From assembly GCA_002724895.1 (NCBI GenBank), contig PBQB01000013.1, positions 2,276 to 9,336 of the forward strand: a DNA stretch of 7,061 nt, written 5' to 3'. The notes under the pieces were generated by a model. The model was not told the DNA's origin. It did not search any database and was given only the letters and a program-made list of their open reading frames with translations. Each line of letters opens with the position of its first letter. Positions within the stretch are counted from its first letter, which is position 1. Shown piece by piece: positions 1 through 6,799 of the stretch. This DNA is from Flavobacteriales bacterium (lineage in GTDB: Bacteria > Bacteroidota > Bacteroidia > Flavobacteriales > BACL11). The translations under genes were made by a program, and so were the position numbers.

Positions 1-1133
1 TTGATGTTTCAGGAGCAACTTTAATTGATTCTGTCTATTCGCAAGAAATGGTACAAGGAACACAAGCTGAACTTGTTAGTTTAGGTGCTACAGGAATAAC
101 GGAGATTAATATAGACAGTCTAGGTGTATATTTTGGCTTACAAGATTCTTCATTTTTCAGAGGTTATATTACCAAAGTGAAATATGAAGCGTATTACCAA
201 AACACATGTAATGTTAGCGTAACTAAAGAGGATTTTATAAAAGTTTATTCACCAACAACTATTAATAATGCAACTAGCTACAAGTATAGTTTTGAAAATG
301 ATACAGATTTAGGAAATGATTGGGTAGTTACAAATACAGTAAGTGAGAATGCTTGGGATTTTAATTCAGGAAGAGATTTGTCATGGCAAAGGGTTACTGG
401 AGTTGCTGTAGATGGTGGAGCGTCAATTAAGTTAGACGGATCCAGGCTTGCTGAAGGATCTCATGAAATAATTTCATCTTCATATGATCTCAGTAATCTA
501 ACTACACCTGCAATCAAATTTAGTTATTCTGGCGCAGCTTTAAATACATTCCCAGAAAATGAGTTTAAAGTTTGGTACTCAACCGATTGTGGTGAATCTT
601 GGTATAAAGCAAACTCATCATTGGAATGTTGTGAGTTAGGCTCTTTTAGTGCTATTCAAACAGCAAATTCTGGCTTATACGCTACAAGTTTTTCTCCTAA
701 TCCTGAAGAGTGGAGCACAATAATTTTAACAAAACCACAACTTAAAAATCCTAATGTAAGGTTTAAATTTGAATATATTGCAAATGAGAATAGTAATAAC
801 TTTTTCCTTGATAATATAGAAATAGGAGAAGAAGCTTCGTTATTAGTATCAAATAACTTAAGAGAACATAAATTAACTGTTTTTCCAAATCCATCTAAAG
901 GTAGTTTAAATATGACATTGGAAAATTTTTCTGACAAAGATATAGAAGTATATTTAACTAATATTTTAGGTGAAAAAGTTAATAAAATTTATGAAGGAAA
1001 AATGATTAGTGATTTCTACCAAATTGAAAATATTGATTTAATACATCTTAAAAAAGGAATATATTTTATTCAAGTTATAGATCCCAATAACACTAGTATT
1101 TTGTTAACGGATAAGGTGATAATTAATAAATAA
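1..1133 (+). CDS. Secreted T9SS type A sorting-domain protein, C-terminal part (5' end outside window); layout resembles M43-type peptidases
   Basis: The reading frame is open from the first full codon at position 3 to the TAA at 1131-1133, giving 376 visible residues, so the ATG at 48 is an internal Met and not the start. Residues about 1-90 end in a PKD-like beta strand (VTKEDFIKVYSP). Residues about 92-277 look like a jelly-roll/MAM-like domain, opening with SFEND and DLGNDW and including STDCGESW (residues 193-200), a vicinal Cys pair at 209-210, and FFLDNIEIGE at the end. Residues 290-376 are a T9SS type A sorting domain with VFPNPSKG near its start and KKGIYFIQV near its end. This tail directs export across the outer membrane and is normally cleaved. 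From memory, a PKD-like segment, then this jelly-roll, then a sorting tail is typical of secreted M43 (cytophagalysin/pappalysin) metallopeptidases of Bacteroidota. The catalytic HExxH region would lie upstream and is not visible, so peptidase function is inference. The gene converges on the lpxH-like gene with a 5-nt gap. Confidence 0.85.
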   Translation, partial: DVSGATLIDSVYSQEMVQGTQAELVSLGATGITEINIDSLGVYFGLQDSSFFRGYITKVKYEAYYQNTCNVSVTKEDFIKVYSPTTINNATSYKYSFENDTDLGNDWVVTNTVSENAWDFNSGRDLSWQRVTGVAVDGGASIKLDGSRLAEGSHEIISSSYDLSNLTTPAIKFSYSGAALNTFPENEFKVWYSTDCGESWYKANSSLECCELGSFSAIQTANSGLYATSFSPNPEEWSTIILTKPQLKNPNVRFKFEYIANENSNNFFLDNIEIGEEASLLVSNNLREHKLTVFPNPSKGSLNMTLENFSDKDIEVYLTNILGEKVNKIYEGKMISDFYQIENIDLIHLKKGIYFIQVIDPNNTSILLTDKVIINK

Positions 1134-1137
1134 TTAT
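1119..1137. terminator. Weak AT-only inverted repeat over the convergent stop codons, possible bidirectional terminator
   Basis: ATAATTA (1119-1125) and TAATTAT (1131-1137) are perfect 7-bp inverted arms around a 5-nt loop. The repeat covers the TAA of the plus-strand gene and ends 2 nt before the stop of the minus-strand gene. The stem has no G or C pair, so it is thermodynamically weak and could be chance in DNA this AT-rich. It is listed because it is the only palindromic structure where two transcripts meet. Confidence 0.2.
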
Positions 1138-1138
1138 A

Positions 1139-1873
1139 TTAATCTTTAATACTATACTGCTTTAGGCTTATATTTCCTTTTTCTAAAACAGCATAATGTC
1201 TTCCTTTAATCCATTCTCCAAGATTTACATAAATACAATTTTCATCAATTTTTTGTAAAATAGGATTGTGAGTATGTCCAAAAATAAAATAATCTATTTT
1301 GTTTTTTCTTTCTTTAGCATATTGAAATAAAACATCTTTTTCATATGAAAATTCATTGTTGTTTTTTCTACTCATATTACTCCAGTAATGTGCAATTTTT
1401 ATTGCAAGGTCTGGGTGTAAAAGACTAAATAGCCAATTGCAAATTGATGATTTGAATATTAATTTCAAACATTTAAAGTAAAAATTACCTTTACCTAGGC
1501 CATCACCATGACTTAGAAAAATATTTTTATTTTGTAGTTTAATAATTTTATTTTTATGATGAATATTAATTCCAATTTCTTTATTTAAATAATTTTTTGC
1601 CCATAAATCATGATTGCCAACAAAAAAATGAACTTCTATTCCTAAATCACTTAGTTCTGATAATTTTCCTAAAAATCGAATAAAACCTTTTGGAACAACT
1701 TTTTTATATTCAAACCAAAAATCAAAAATATCGCCTAACAAATAAATACTATGAGCATCTATTTTAATCATGTCAAGCCATTTAACTATGATTTTTTCTC
1801 TAATGTGACTTTCTTTTAAACTAGGTGAACCTAAGTGAAAGTCTGAAGCAAAATATATTTTATTTTTTTCCAA
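1139..1873 (-). CDS. lpxH: UDP-2,3-diacylglucosamine diphosphatase, LpxH-like metallophosphoesterase
   Basis: The 244-residue protein is a calcineurin-like metallophosphoesterase of the usual LpxH length. All five metal-site blocks are present in order: ASDFHLG (Asp11, His13), LGDIFDFW (Asp48), GNHDLW (86-91), SHGDGLG (121-127) and FGHTHNP (198-204). NLGEWI (217-222) near the end resembles the Bacteroidota LpxH group. LpxH removes UMP from UDP-2,3-diacylglucosamine to give lipid X, at the inner face of the cytoplasmic membrane. The enterobacterial enzyme has GNRD where this one has GNHD, so the substrate is inferred from family likeness and from sharing an operon with lpxK. The start codon is TTG (1873-1871). 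It lies 2 nt after the gatB stop, and the first in-frame ATG lies beyond the essential DxH motif, so TTG fits best. The gene is last in the five-gene block. A different phosphoesterase of the same fold is the main alternative. Confidence 0.85.
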   Translation of the reverse strand: MEKNKIYFASDFHLGSPSLKESHIREKIIVKWLDMIKIDAHSIYLLGDIFDFWFEYKKVVPKGFIRFLGKLSELSDLGIEVHFFVGNHDLWAKNYLNKEIGINIHHKNKIIKLQNKNIFLSHGDGLGKGNFYFKCLKLIFKSSICNWLFSLLHPDLAIKIAHYWSNMSRKNNNEFSYEKDVLFQYAKERKNKIDYFIFGHTHNPILQKIDENCIYVNLGEWIKGRHYAVLEKGNISLKQYSIKD

Positions 1874-1875
1874 AT

Positions 1876-3324
1876 TTATTTTTCTAATTCTAATATTAAT
1901 AATTTGTTTGCTAATTTCGGATCTGCTTTTCCTTTTGATAGTTTCATTACCTCTCCCATAAATAATCCTAACAAGCCTTTTTTTCCATTTTGATATTCAA
2001 CTTTCTTTTCTGGATATTTAGAAATTGCTTGTTGTATATAATTATGAATAATATCTGTATCATTTTCTTTAATCCAATTATTTTCTATAGCAATCTCATT
2101 GGCTGTTTTTGTATCTTTTAACATTTTAGGAAAAATTTTGTTAGATGCTATTGAGTTACTAATTTTTCCATTTGATATAAGATTAATGATCGTAGAAATT
2201 CTTTTTGGATTAATGTTTAATTTTTTAATTGAAATTGCATTTTCATTTAAATATGACTTAACTGTTCCATTGATAAAATTTGCAGCTTGTTTATAATTAT
2301 TAGTATATTCACACAGCTCATTAAAGTATAGTGCGATATTTTTATCTTCAATAAGAACATTAGTGTCATATTCATTTAGTTTAAAATTATTTAAGAATTT
2401 ATTTTGTAATTCGTTTGGCAACGGAGGTAGATTCTTTTTTATACGTTCTATATCTTCTTTAGAAATTTTAATTGGAAGTAGATCTGGTTCTGGAAAATAT
2501 CGATAATCATTAGCCTTTTCTTTATGTCTCATAGAAATTGTAATATTAGAGACAGCATCATAAGATCTTGTTTCATGCTTTATTTTTTGATTATTAATTA
2601 ATAAATCTGTTTGTCTTTTAATTTCAAAATTTATAGCTCTTTTAATATTATTGATTGAGTTCATATTTTTGATTTCAACTTTAGTGCCAAATTTTATGTC
2701 TCCTTTTTTTCTTATTGAAATATTTGCATCACATCTTAAACTACCTTCTTCCATATTACCATTAGAAATATCTAAATATTTAACTAACTTCCTAACTTCT
2801 GATACAAATTGATAAGCTTCATCCGCTGAACTGATTTCTGGTTCTGTAACTAACTCAATTAATGGTACACCAGCTCTATTTAAATCAACTAAGGAGTTAA
2901 AAGGATCAATATCATGAATATTTTTACCTGCATCTTCCTCCATATGTAGTCGTGTGATATTAATCTTTTTCTTTTTCCCATTTTTATCTTTTATCATTAT
3001 GTTTCCACCATTACATATAGGAGTTGTATCCTGTGTAATCTGATACCCTTTTGGTAAGTCAGGGTAAAAATAATTTTTTCTAGCATATTGATTAATCTTT
3101 CTAATTTTTCCACCAATTGCTAATCCAAACTTTACTGCATATTCAACAACTTTTTTATTGCTTCTTGGTAGAGTTCCAGGATGTCCTAAAGTGATAATTG
3201 ATGTTTTAGTATTTGGTTTAGCTCCAAAAATATATTCATCTCCAGAATAGGCTTTTGTTTTAGTTTTTAATTGAGTATGGATTTCTAATCCAATTACAGC
3301 TTCATATTTTGTATTTGTAGACAT
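1876..3324 (-). CDS. gatB: Aspartyl/glutamyl-tRNA(Asn/Gln) amidotransferase subunit B
   Basis: This is a full-length GatB of 482 residues. GatB binds mischarged Glu-tRNA(Gln) or Asp-tRNA(Asn) and phosphorylates the acyl group. GatA then supplies ammonia from glutamine, giving Gln-tRNA or Asn-tRNA in the cytoplasm. Visible family blocks are IGLEIHTQL (11-19), LGHPGTLPRSN (46-56), PDLPKGYQITQ (88-98), RLHMEEDAGK (125-134), DLNRAGVPLIELVTEP (147-162), MEEGSLRCDANIS (191-203), EIKNMNS (217-223), ETRSYD (251-256) and DYRYFPEPDL (273-282). The tRNA-binding YqeY-like tail covers about 330-482 and ends with GLLGLFMGEVMK and KADPKLANKLL. The Cys residues that some homologues carry after the HxQL block are absent, which appears normal for this phylum. 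The ATG overlaps the preceding stop as TAATG, so translation probably depends on that upstream gene. The partners gatA and gatC are not in the window. Confidence 0.97.
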   Translation of the reverse strand: MSTNTKYEAVIGLEIHTQLKTKTKAYSGDEYIFGAKPNTKTSIITLGHPGTLPRSNKKVVEYAVKFGLAIGGKIRKINQYARKNYFYPDLPKGYQITQDTTPICNGGNIMIKDKNGKKKKINITRLHMEEDAGKNIHDIDPFNSLVDLNRAGVPLIELVTEPEISSADEAYQFVSEVRKLVKYLDISNGNMEEGSLRCDANISIRKKGDIKFGTKVEIKNMNSINNIKRAINFEIKRQTDLLINNQKIKHETRSYDAVSNITISMRHKEKANDYRYFPEPDLLPIKISKEDIERIKKNLPPLPNELQNKFLNNFKLNEYDTNVLIEDKNIALYFNELCEYTNNYKQAANFINGTVKSYLNENAISIKKLNINPKRISTIINLISNGKISNSIASNKIFPKMLKDTKTANEIAIENNWIKENDTDIIHNYIQQAISKYPEKKVEYQNGKKGLLGLFMGEVMKLSKGKADPKLANKLLILELEK

Positions 3325-4958
3325 TATTGTTTAATTAGTTTACCGACTGTATAATTCGAATCATTATTATCCAAAAGTTTATATAAATAGATACCAGACT
3401 TGATATATTCAATATTTATTAGATTTTTACCATTCTTTAAATTGACATTTAGAATTTTTTTACCAAAAATATCAAATAGTTGAAAAACACTGTTATTTTC
3501 TATTTCAATATTAAAATTATTTTGTGCTGGATTCGGAAATATGTTTATTGATGACATATCATAATGCGCATGAGTGGTATTTGAACATTCAGACTTACAA
3601 CAATTTAGAGATGCATAATTACCTAATCCGTTAAAATTTTCAACACATTCCCCACTTATGCAATTCCAAGTTGTTTTAATGCAATTTGTTTGACAATTAT
3701 TTAGTGAAGAATAAATACCATTTCCATTTCCTGGATCAATACATTCTCCATTTACACAATTCCAACTTGGAATAATATTACAGAATATCTCACAATCATT
3801 TAATGAAGTATAATTTCCTGTTCCGTTTCCAGGATTTATACATTCATCATTGATACAATTCCAACTTGGAATAATATTATTAAGTACAAAAAGACCAGAT
3901 TGCATGTCAGATACAATAATATTTCCTGATTCAAAATACGGATACACACCCCACGCTCCTTTATATGAACTGTGATCATTACAAAGATATGTTTCATAAA
4001 AGGAAATTTGACTTGGACTTGTAGGGTCGGAGATATCAAAAACTCTCAATCCATCATGATAGTATGCAATGAACAGTAAGGAATCTTTAATTATACCATT
4101 ATGTGCCATCGACTGAGAGTTAATTCCAGAATTAAAATGAGATTTTACACTAATATTATTTAAATCACTTACATCAAGTAACTTTACATCATAACCATGA
4201 TTTTCATCTTGCATAGCATAAATTTTCCCATCATCACTTAGCCATCCCGAGTGATTATATCCAGCATCTACATATCCACTAAATGATGCTAGTTCAACCG
4301 GAGGGGAAGGGTTTTGATTATTAAGACCATTAAAATCTACAATTTTTAATCCTTCATAACCGCAGTTAAGAAATGCAGTGTCGTTCCTAACGTATGCATC
4401 ATGAACGTGACCCACATTATTGTATTCATATATTAAAGTTGGATTTGTTGGATCATCTAAACTATAAATATCCATAGCATTATTTGAAGCACATGCATAC
4501 AATTTAGCAGTAGCAGTATCAATAAAAATATTATGAGAGGTAGTAAATAAATTATTTGAATCATATATTACATTAACAGAGTTTGGCAATGAAGATAAAT
4601 CAATAATTTGAAGTGTGCTTGAACTACCTTCATCACATACCGCGTATAAATAACCTTGAAAATCATGATAATCTCTATGTATAATAACACCTCCAGTATC
4701 TCCACCGATAACAAAAGCAATTTCACTAATATTATTTGGATTGGTTATGTCAAAAAAATGTGTTCCCCTTGTAGATCCAATAATTGCAATTTCACTTCCG
4801 TTAACTTCAACACCCCAGCACTCATTATACACGTTATTATACATCCAAGATCCAGTTAGAGAATAATCTTGCCAATTAAAAACTAAATTTGATTGATTTT
4901 GAGCAACATTCAATTTATGTGCCAAGACAAAAAATATAAAAACAATTACTTTTTTCAT
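3324..4958 (-). CDS. Secreted choice-of-anchor B family protein with Cys-rich tandem modules and T9SS type A sorting domain
   Basis: The product is 544 residues. A signal peptide covers 1 to about 19 (MKK, hydrophobic core, then NVA before Gln20). Residues about 25-360 match the choice-of-anchor B layout, a series of LVIVP-like beta-propeller blades. Examples are THFFDITNPNN (66-76), STLQIIDLSSLP (114-125), LKIVDFNGL (204-212), VKLLDVSDL (258-266) and LRVFDISDPTSP (304-315). His-containing strands (HRDYHDF, SHNIF, GHVHDAY, YNHSGW, MAHNG) are typical of the family. Residues 361-458 hold three Cys-rich modules, described separately. Residues 470-544 are the T9SS sorting domain (INIFPNPAQN, then KSGIYLYKL). 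The protein is therefore inferred to pass Sec and then T9SS, to be released or anchored at the surface. The biochemical role of the family is unknown, so none is assigned. ATG overlaps the punA stop (ATGA) and TAA overlaps the gatB start (TAATG), an odd place for an exported protein. Confidence 0.88.
   Translation of the reverse strand: MKKVIVFIFFVLAHKLNVAQNQSNLVFNWQDYSLTGSWMYNNVYNECWGVEVNGSEIAIIGSTRGTHFFDITNPNNISEIAFVIGGDTGGVIIHRDYHDFQGYLYAVCDEGSSSTLQIIDLSSLPNSVNVIYDSNNLFTTSHNIFIDTATAKLYACASNNAMDIYSLDDPTNPTLIYEYNNVGHVHDAYVRNDTAFLNCGYEGLKIVDFNGLNNQNPSPPVELASFSGYVDAGYNHSGWLSDDGKIYAMQDENHGYDVKLLDVSDLNNISVKSHFNSGINSQSMAHNGIIKDSLLFIAYYHDGLRVFDISDPTSPSQISFYETYLCNDHSSYKGAWGVYPYFESGNIIVSDMQSGLFVLNNIIPSWNCINDECINPGNGTGNYTSLNDCEIFCNIIPSWNCVNGECIDPGNGNGIYSSLNNCQTNCIKTTWNCISGECVENFNGLGNYASLNCCKSECSNTTHAHYDMSSINIFPNPAQNNFNIEIENNSVFQLFDIFGKKILNVNLKNGKNLINIEYIKSGIYLYKLLDNNDSNYTVGKLIKQ
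3585..3878 (-). repeat. Three tandem 32-33-residue cysteine-rich modules inside the secreted protein
   Basis: The modules are residues 361-393 (3878-3780), 394-426 (3779-3681) and 427-458 (3680-3585). The pattern is W-N-C-x4-C, a Pro-Gly-Asn-Gly stretch, N-or-I-Y-x-S-L-N-x-C-x3-C, with four Cys per module. Module 3 lacks the PGN stretch, has an extra Cys (NCC) and is one residue shorter. Modules 1 and 2 agree at about 77 of 99 bases by hand count and share an exact 25-bp stretch (3756-3780 and 3855-3879) at a spacing of exactly 99 bp, indicating tandem duplication. Two disulfides per module are likely outside the cytoplasm. I recall similar WNC...DPG...Y-SL..C...C repeats in other marine Bacteroidota proteins but know of no assigned function. 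Confidence 0.85.
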
Positions 4959-5767
4959 TTATATTTAAATATTAGATTTTTAATTAATAAAGTTAATTTG
5001 GGCTCAGTCAATTCAGCTACTCTTTGAACATCTTCATGAGTAACTTTTTTTATTTTCCCCTTAACTCCTAAATCAGTAATTACGGATATAGCAAAGCAAG
5101 GAATATCCATATGTCTTGCAACAATTACTTCTGGTACTGTTGACATACCAACTGTATCTCCTCCTATTTTTCTAAAATAGAAATATTCAGCAGGTGTTTC
5201 TAAGGTTGGTCCAGTTACTCCTACATAAACTCCTTTTTGTAATTTAATTTTATTTTGTTTAGCAATTTGTTCAACTGAATTAATCATTTTTTCACAATAT
5301 GGCGCACTCATATCAGGAAATCTTGGACCAAGATCATCTATATTTTCCCCTACTAGAGGATTGGGTATTAGATTGATATGATCGTTAATTATCATTATAT
5401 CACCAATTTCAAATTTAGGATTAACACCTCCACTAGCATTTGAAACAATTAACTTTTCAATCCCTAACATATTCATTACTCTAATAGGAAGTGTTATTTT
5501 ATCCAAAGAGTAACCTTCGTAATAATGAAATCTTCCTTGCATTGCAACAATATCTACTCCACAAATTTTTCCAAAAATTAACTTACCACTGTGTCCTTCA
5601 ACAGTTGACTTAGGAAAATGGGGTATATTTTCATATTTAAATTCTTCTGATATACTAATTTCATTAGCTAGCTTGCCTAATCCAGTGCCTAAAATAATTC
5701 CAAATTTGGGTTTGATACTGATTTTCTTTTTTAAAAATTCTGAGGATTCTTTAATTTTTTTTAACAT
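4955..5767 (-). CDS. punA: Purine nucleoside phosphorylase, trimeric (class I, inosine/guanosine type)
   Basis: This 270-residue cytosolic enzyme splits purine nucleosides with phosphate to give free base and ribose-1-phosphate (purine salvage). It aligns by eye with human PNP along most of its length. Visible sites are the phosphate loop GTGLG (27-31; Thr28 replaces the usual Ser), EGHSG (His59), MQGRFHYYEGY (76-86; Arg79, His81, Tyr83), NASGG (110-114), GPTLETPAE (186-194; Glu190 is the base-binding Glu), VGMSTVPEVIVARH (206-219) and ITDLG (230-234). Asp232 stands where human PNP has Asn243. The start is taken as the ATG at 5767-5765; a TTG two codons upstream is possible but less likely. 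The gene start overlaps the end of lpxK by 17 nt, and its TGA overlaps the next start as ATGA. From memory, an lpxK-pnp neighbourhood recurs in flavobacteria. Confidence 0.95.
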   Translation of the reverse strand: MLKKIKESSEFLKKKISIKPKFGIILGTGLGKLANEISISEEFKYENIPHFPKSTVEGHSGKLIFGKICGVDIVAMQGRFHYYEGYSLDKITLPIRVMNMLGIEKLIVSNASGGVNPKFEIGDIMIINDHINLIPNPLVGENIDDLGPRFPDMSAPYCEKMINSVEQIAKQNKIKLQKGVYVGVTGPTLETPAEYFYFRKIGGDTVGMSTVPEVIVARHMDIPCFAISVITDLGVKGKIKKVTHEDVQRVAELTEPKLTLLIKNLIFKYK

Positions 5768-6785
5768 AATCAAATATTTTTTGTTTTATTTTTTCTTTTT
5801 TAATGAAATCAATTTTTATTTGTAAAACATAAAAATTAGTATTTTCAAAATAAGCTATGAACTTGCTTAGTTTTACACTGTCTTTCTCAGTTGTTAAAAT
5901 AACTTTTTTTATGCTATTATCTTTATTATATGTGTTTAATATTCTTTTACAATCATCATGTGTATACTCATGATGATCTTTATATTTTAAATGTTTAAAT
6001 AAGCTACAATTATTCTGATTTAGATAATTTTTTATATAATTTGAATTTGCTAATCCAGTAACAAGTGTAATGTTGTAATTTTTTAAGCTTTTTTTAATCA
6101 AATTAGAGGTGTTCAAACATTTTATTCCTGTATATTTAATTTGAGAAAAATATATTTCTTGATTCTTTTTAGCATTAATTTTATTAATTACTTTCTTTTG
6201 TTCTTCTACTGTAACATCTTTTGGAATTTTAGAAACAACAATAATGTTTGCTCTTTTTATATTTTTTTTAGTTTCACGTAAATTTCCATATGGAAATATA
6301 TGGTCATTGTAGAATGGTTTATCAAATGAAGTAATTAGAATGTTTAAGCCAGCTTTTACCCATCTATGTTGAAAGCCATCATCCATTAAAAAAACTTCAA
6401 CATCAGGAAAATCTATTTTGATTTTATTTATTGCTTCTTTTCTTTTGTTGTTTACTGCAATTATTATGTTTGGATACTTTTTTTTAAGCATTAGTGGTTC
6501 ATCACCCACTAGTTTACTGTTAAAATTTTTTTGTACATAATAAAATTTATTTGTTTTTCTGCCGTATCCTCTACTAATTACAGCAATTTTGTACTTATCT
6601 TTTAAAATTGATACTAAGTAGTCAACATGAGGAGTTTTACCTGTACCACCCAAGGATAAGTTGCCTACACATATAATTGGGTATGGGAATGATGTTGATT
6701 TTAAAATATTTAAATCAAATAAATAATTTCTTATATTGCTTATCACCAAGTAAATTAATGAAAATGGATATAATATAAAACGCAT
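5751..6785 (-). CDS. lpxK: Tetraacyldisaccharide 4'-kinase
   Basis: LpxK uses ATP to phosphorylate the 4' position of disaccharide-1-phosphate, forming lipid IVA at the inner face of the cytoplasmic membrane. The 344-residue length is normal for the family. An N-terminal hydrophobic segment (about 4-24) fits its membrane association. Next come VGNLSLGGTGKTP (40-52, the Walker A loop with Lys50 and Thr51), SRGYGRK (71-77), VGDEP (93-97), LMDDGFQHR (133-141, Walker B-like, with the conserved DDGFQH), HIFPYGNLRE (162-171), LVTGLAN (241-247), DHHEYTHDD (270-278) and TTEKDSVKL (298-306). All recognised family blocks are present, so the enzyme should be active. The ATG at 6785-6783 lies 4 nt from a TAnnTTTG promoter box, and the gene heads the five-gene block that ends with the lpxH-like gene of the same pathway. 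Confidence 0.97.
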   Translation of the reverse strand: MRFILYPFSLIYLVISNIRNYLFDLNILKSTSFPYPIICVGNLSLGGTGKTPHVDYLVSILKDKYKIAVISRGYGRKTNKFYYVQKNFNSKLVGDEPLMLKKKYPNIIIAVNNKRKEAINKIKIDFPDVEVFLMDDGFQHRWVKAGLNILITSFDKPFYNDHIFPYGNLRETKKNIKRANIIVVSKIPKDVTVEEQKKVINKINAKKNQEIYFSQIKYTGIKCLNTSNLIKKSLKNYNITLVTGLANSNYIKNYLNQNNCSLFKHLKYKDHHEYTHDDCKRILNTYNKDNSIKKVILTTEKDSVKLSKFIAYFENTNFYVLQIKIDFIKKEKIKQKIFDYVKKN

Positions 6786-6789
6786 TATA

Positions 6790-6797
6790 CAAAGATA
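6790..6797 (-). promoter_or_regulatory. Putative Bacteroidota -7 promoter box of the lpxK operon
   Basis: On the minus strand this reads TATCTTTG, an exact match to the Bacteroidota -7 consensus TAnnTTTG. Only 4 nt (TATA) separate it from the lpxK ATG. Since transcription usually starts a few bases after the box, the mRNA may begin at or next to the ATG and be leaderless. I see no clear -33 TTTG at the usual distance, so the call rests on the box and its position. Confidence 0.5.
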
Positions 6798-6799
6798 GC

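Larger units (their letters stand above)
1139..6785 (-). other. Five-gene overlapping operon: lpxK - punA - choice-of-anchor B/T9SS gene - gatB - lpxH
   Basis: All five genes lie on the minus strand with no room for separate leaders. The lpxK end and punA start overlap by 17 nt (5751-5767). The punA stop and the secreted gene's start share ATGA (4958-4955). The secreted gene's stop and the gatB start share TAATG (3326-3322). gatB and lpxH are 2 nt apart. One transcript from the promoter region upstream of 6785 is the simplest reading, with termination-reinitiation at the junctions. None of the starts examined has a purine-rich Shine-Dalgarno motif; the bases before them are nearly all A and T, which is usual in Bacteroidota. 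Confidence 0.8.

Noticed and set aside
656..937. 93-codon open frame on the minus strand inside the T9SS gene
   Set aside because: It is antisense to a clearly coding region, with no family resemblance and no promoter; the plus frame carries recognisable domain motifs throughout.
2099..2296. 65-codon open frame on the plus strand inside gatB
   Set aside because: It is fully within the conserved GatB tail-domain coding region and is an AT-rich hydrophobic shadow, not a credible gene.
3585..3878. Direct repeats considered as a CRISPR array or mobile-element repeat
   Set aside because: The 99-bp period keeps the reading frame and encodes aligned Cys modules, so these are protein-level tandem repeats.
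3836..4039. 67-codon minus-strand frame inside the secreted-protein gene
   Set aside because: It is an out-of-frame shadow of the choice-of-anchor B coding sequence and has no support of its own.
4656..4859. 67-codon plus-strand frame opposite the secreted-protein gene
   Set aside because: It is an antisense shadow over the conserved propeller region.
5768..5773. TTG at 5773 as the start of punA
   Set aside because: An ATG two codons downstream gives an N-terminus of normal length; nothing favours the rarer start.
5771..5778. AATATTTG on the minus strand just before the punA ATG as an internal promoter
   Set aside because: It misses the first base of TAnnTTTG and lies within the lpxK coding sequence; chance occurrence is likely in DNA this AT-rich.
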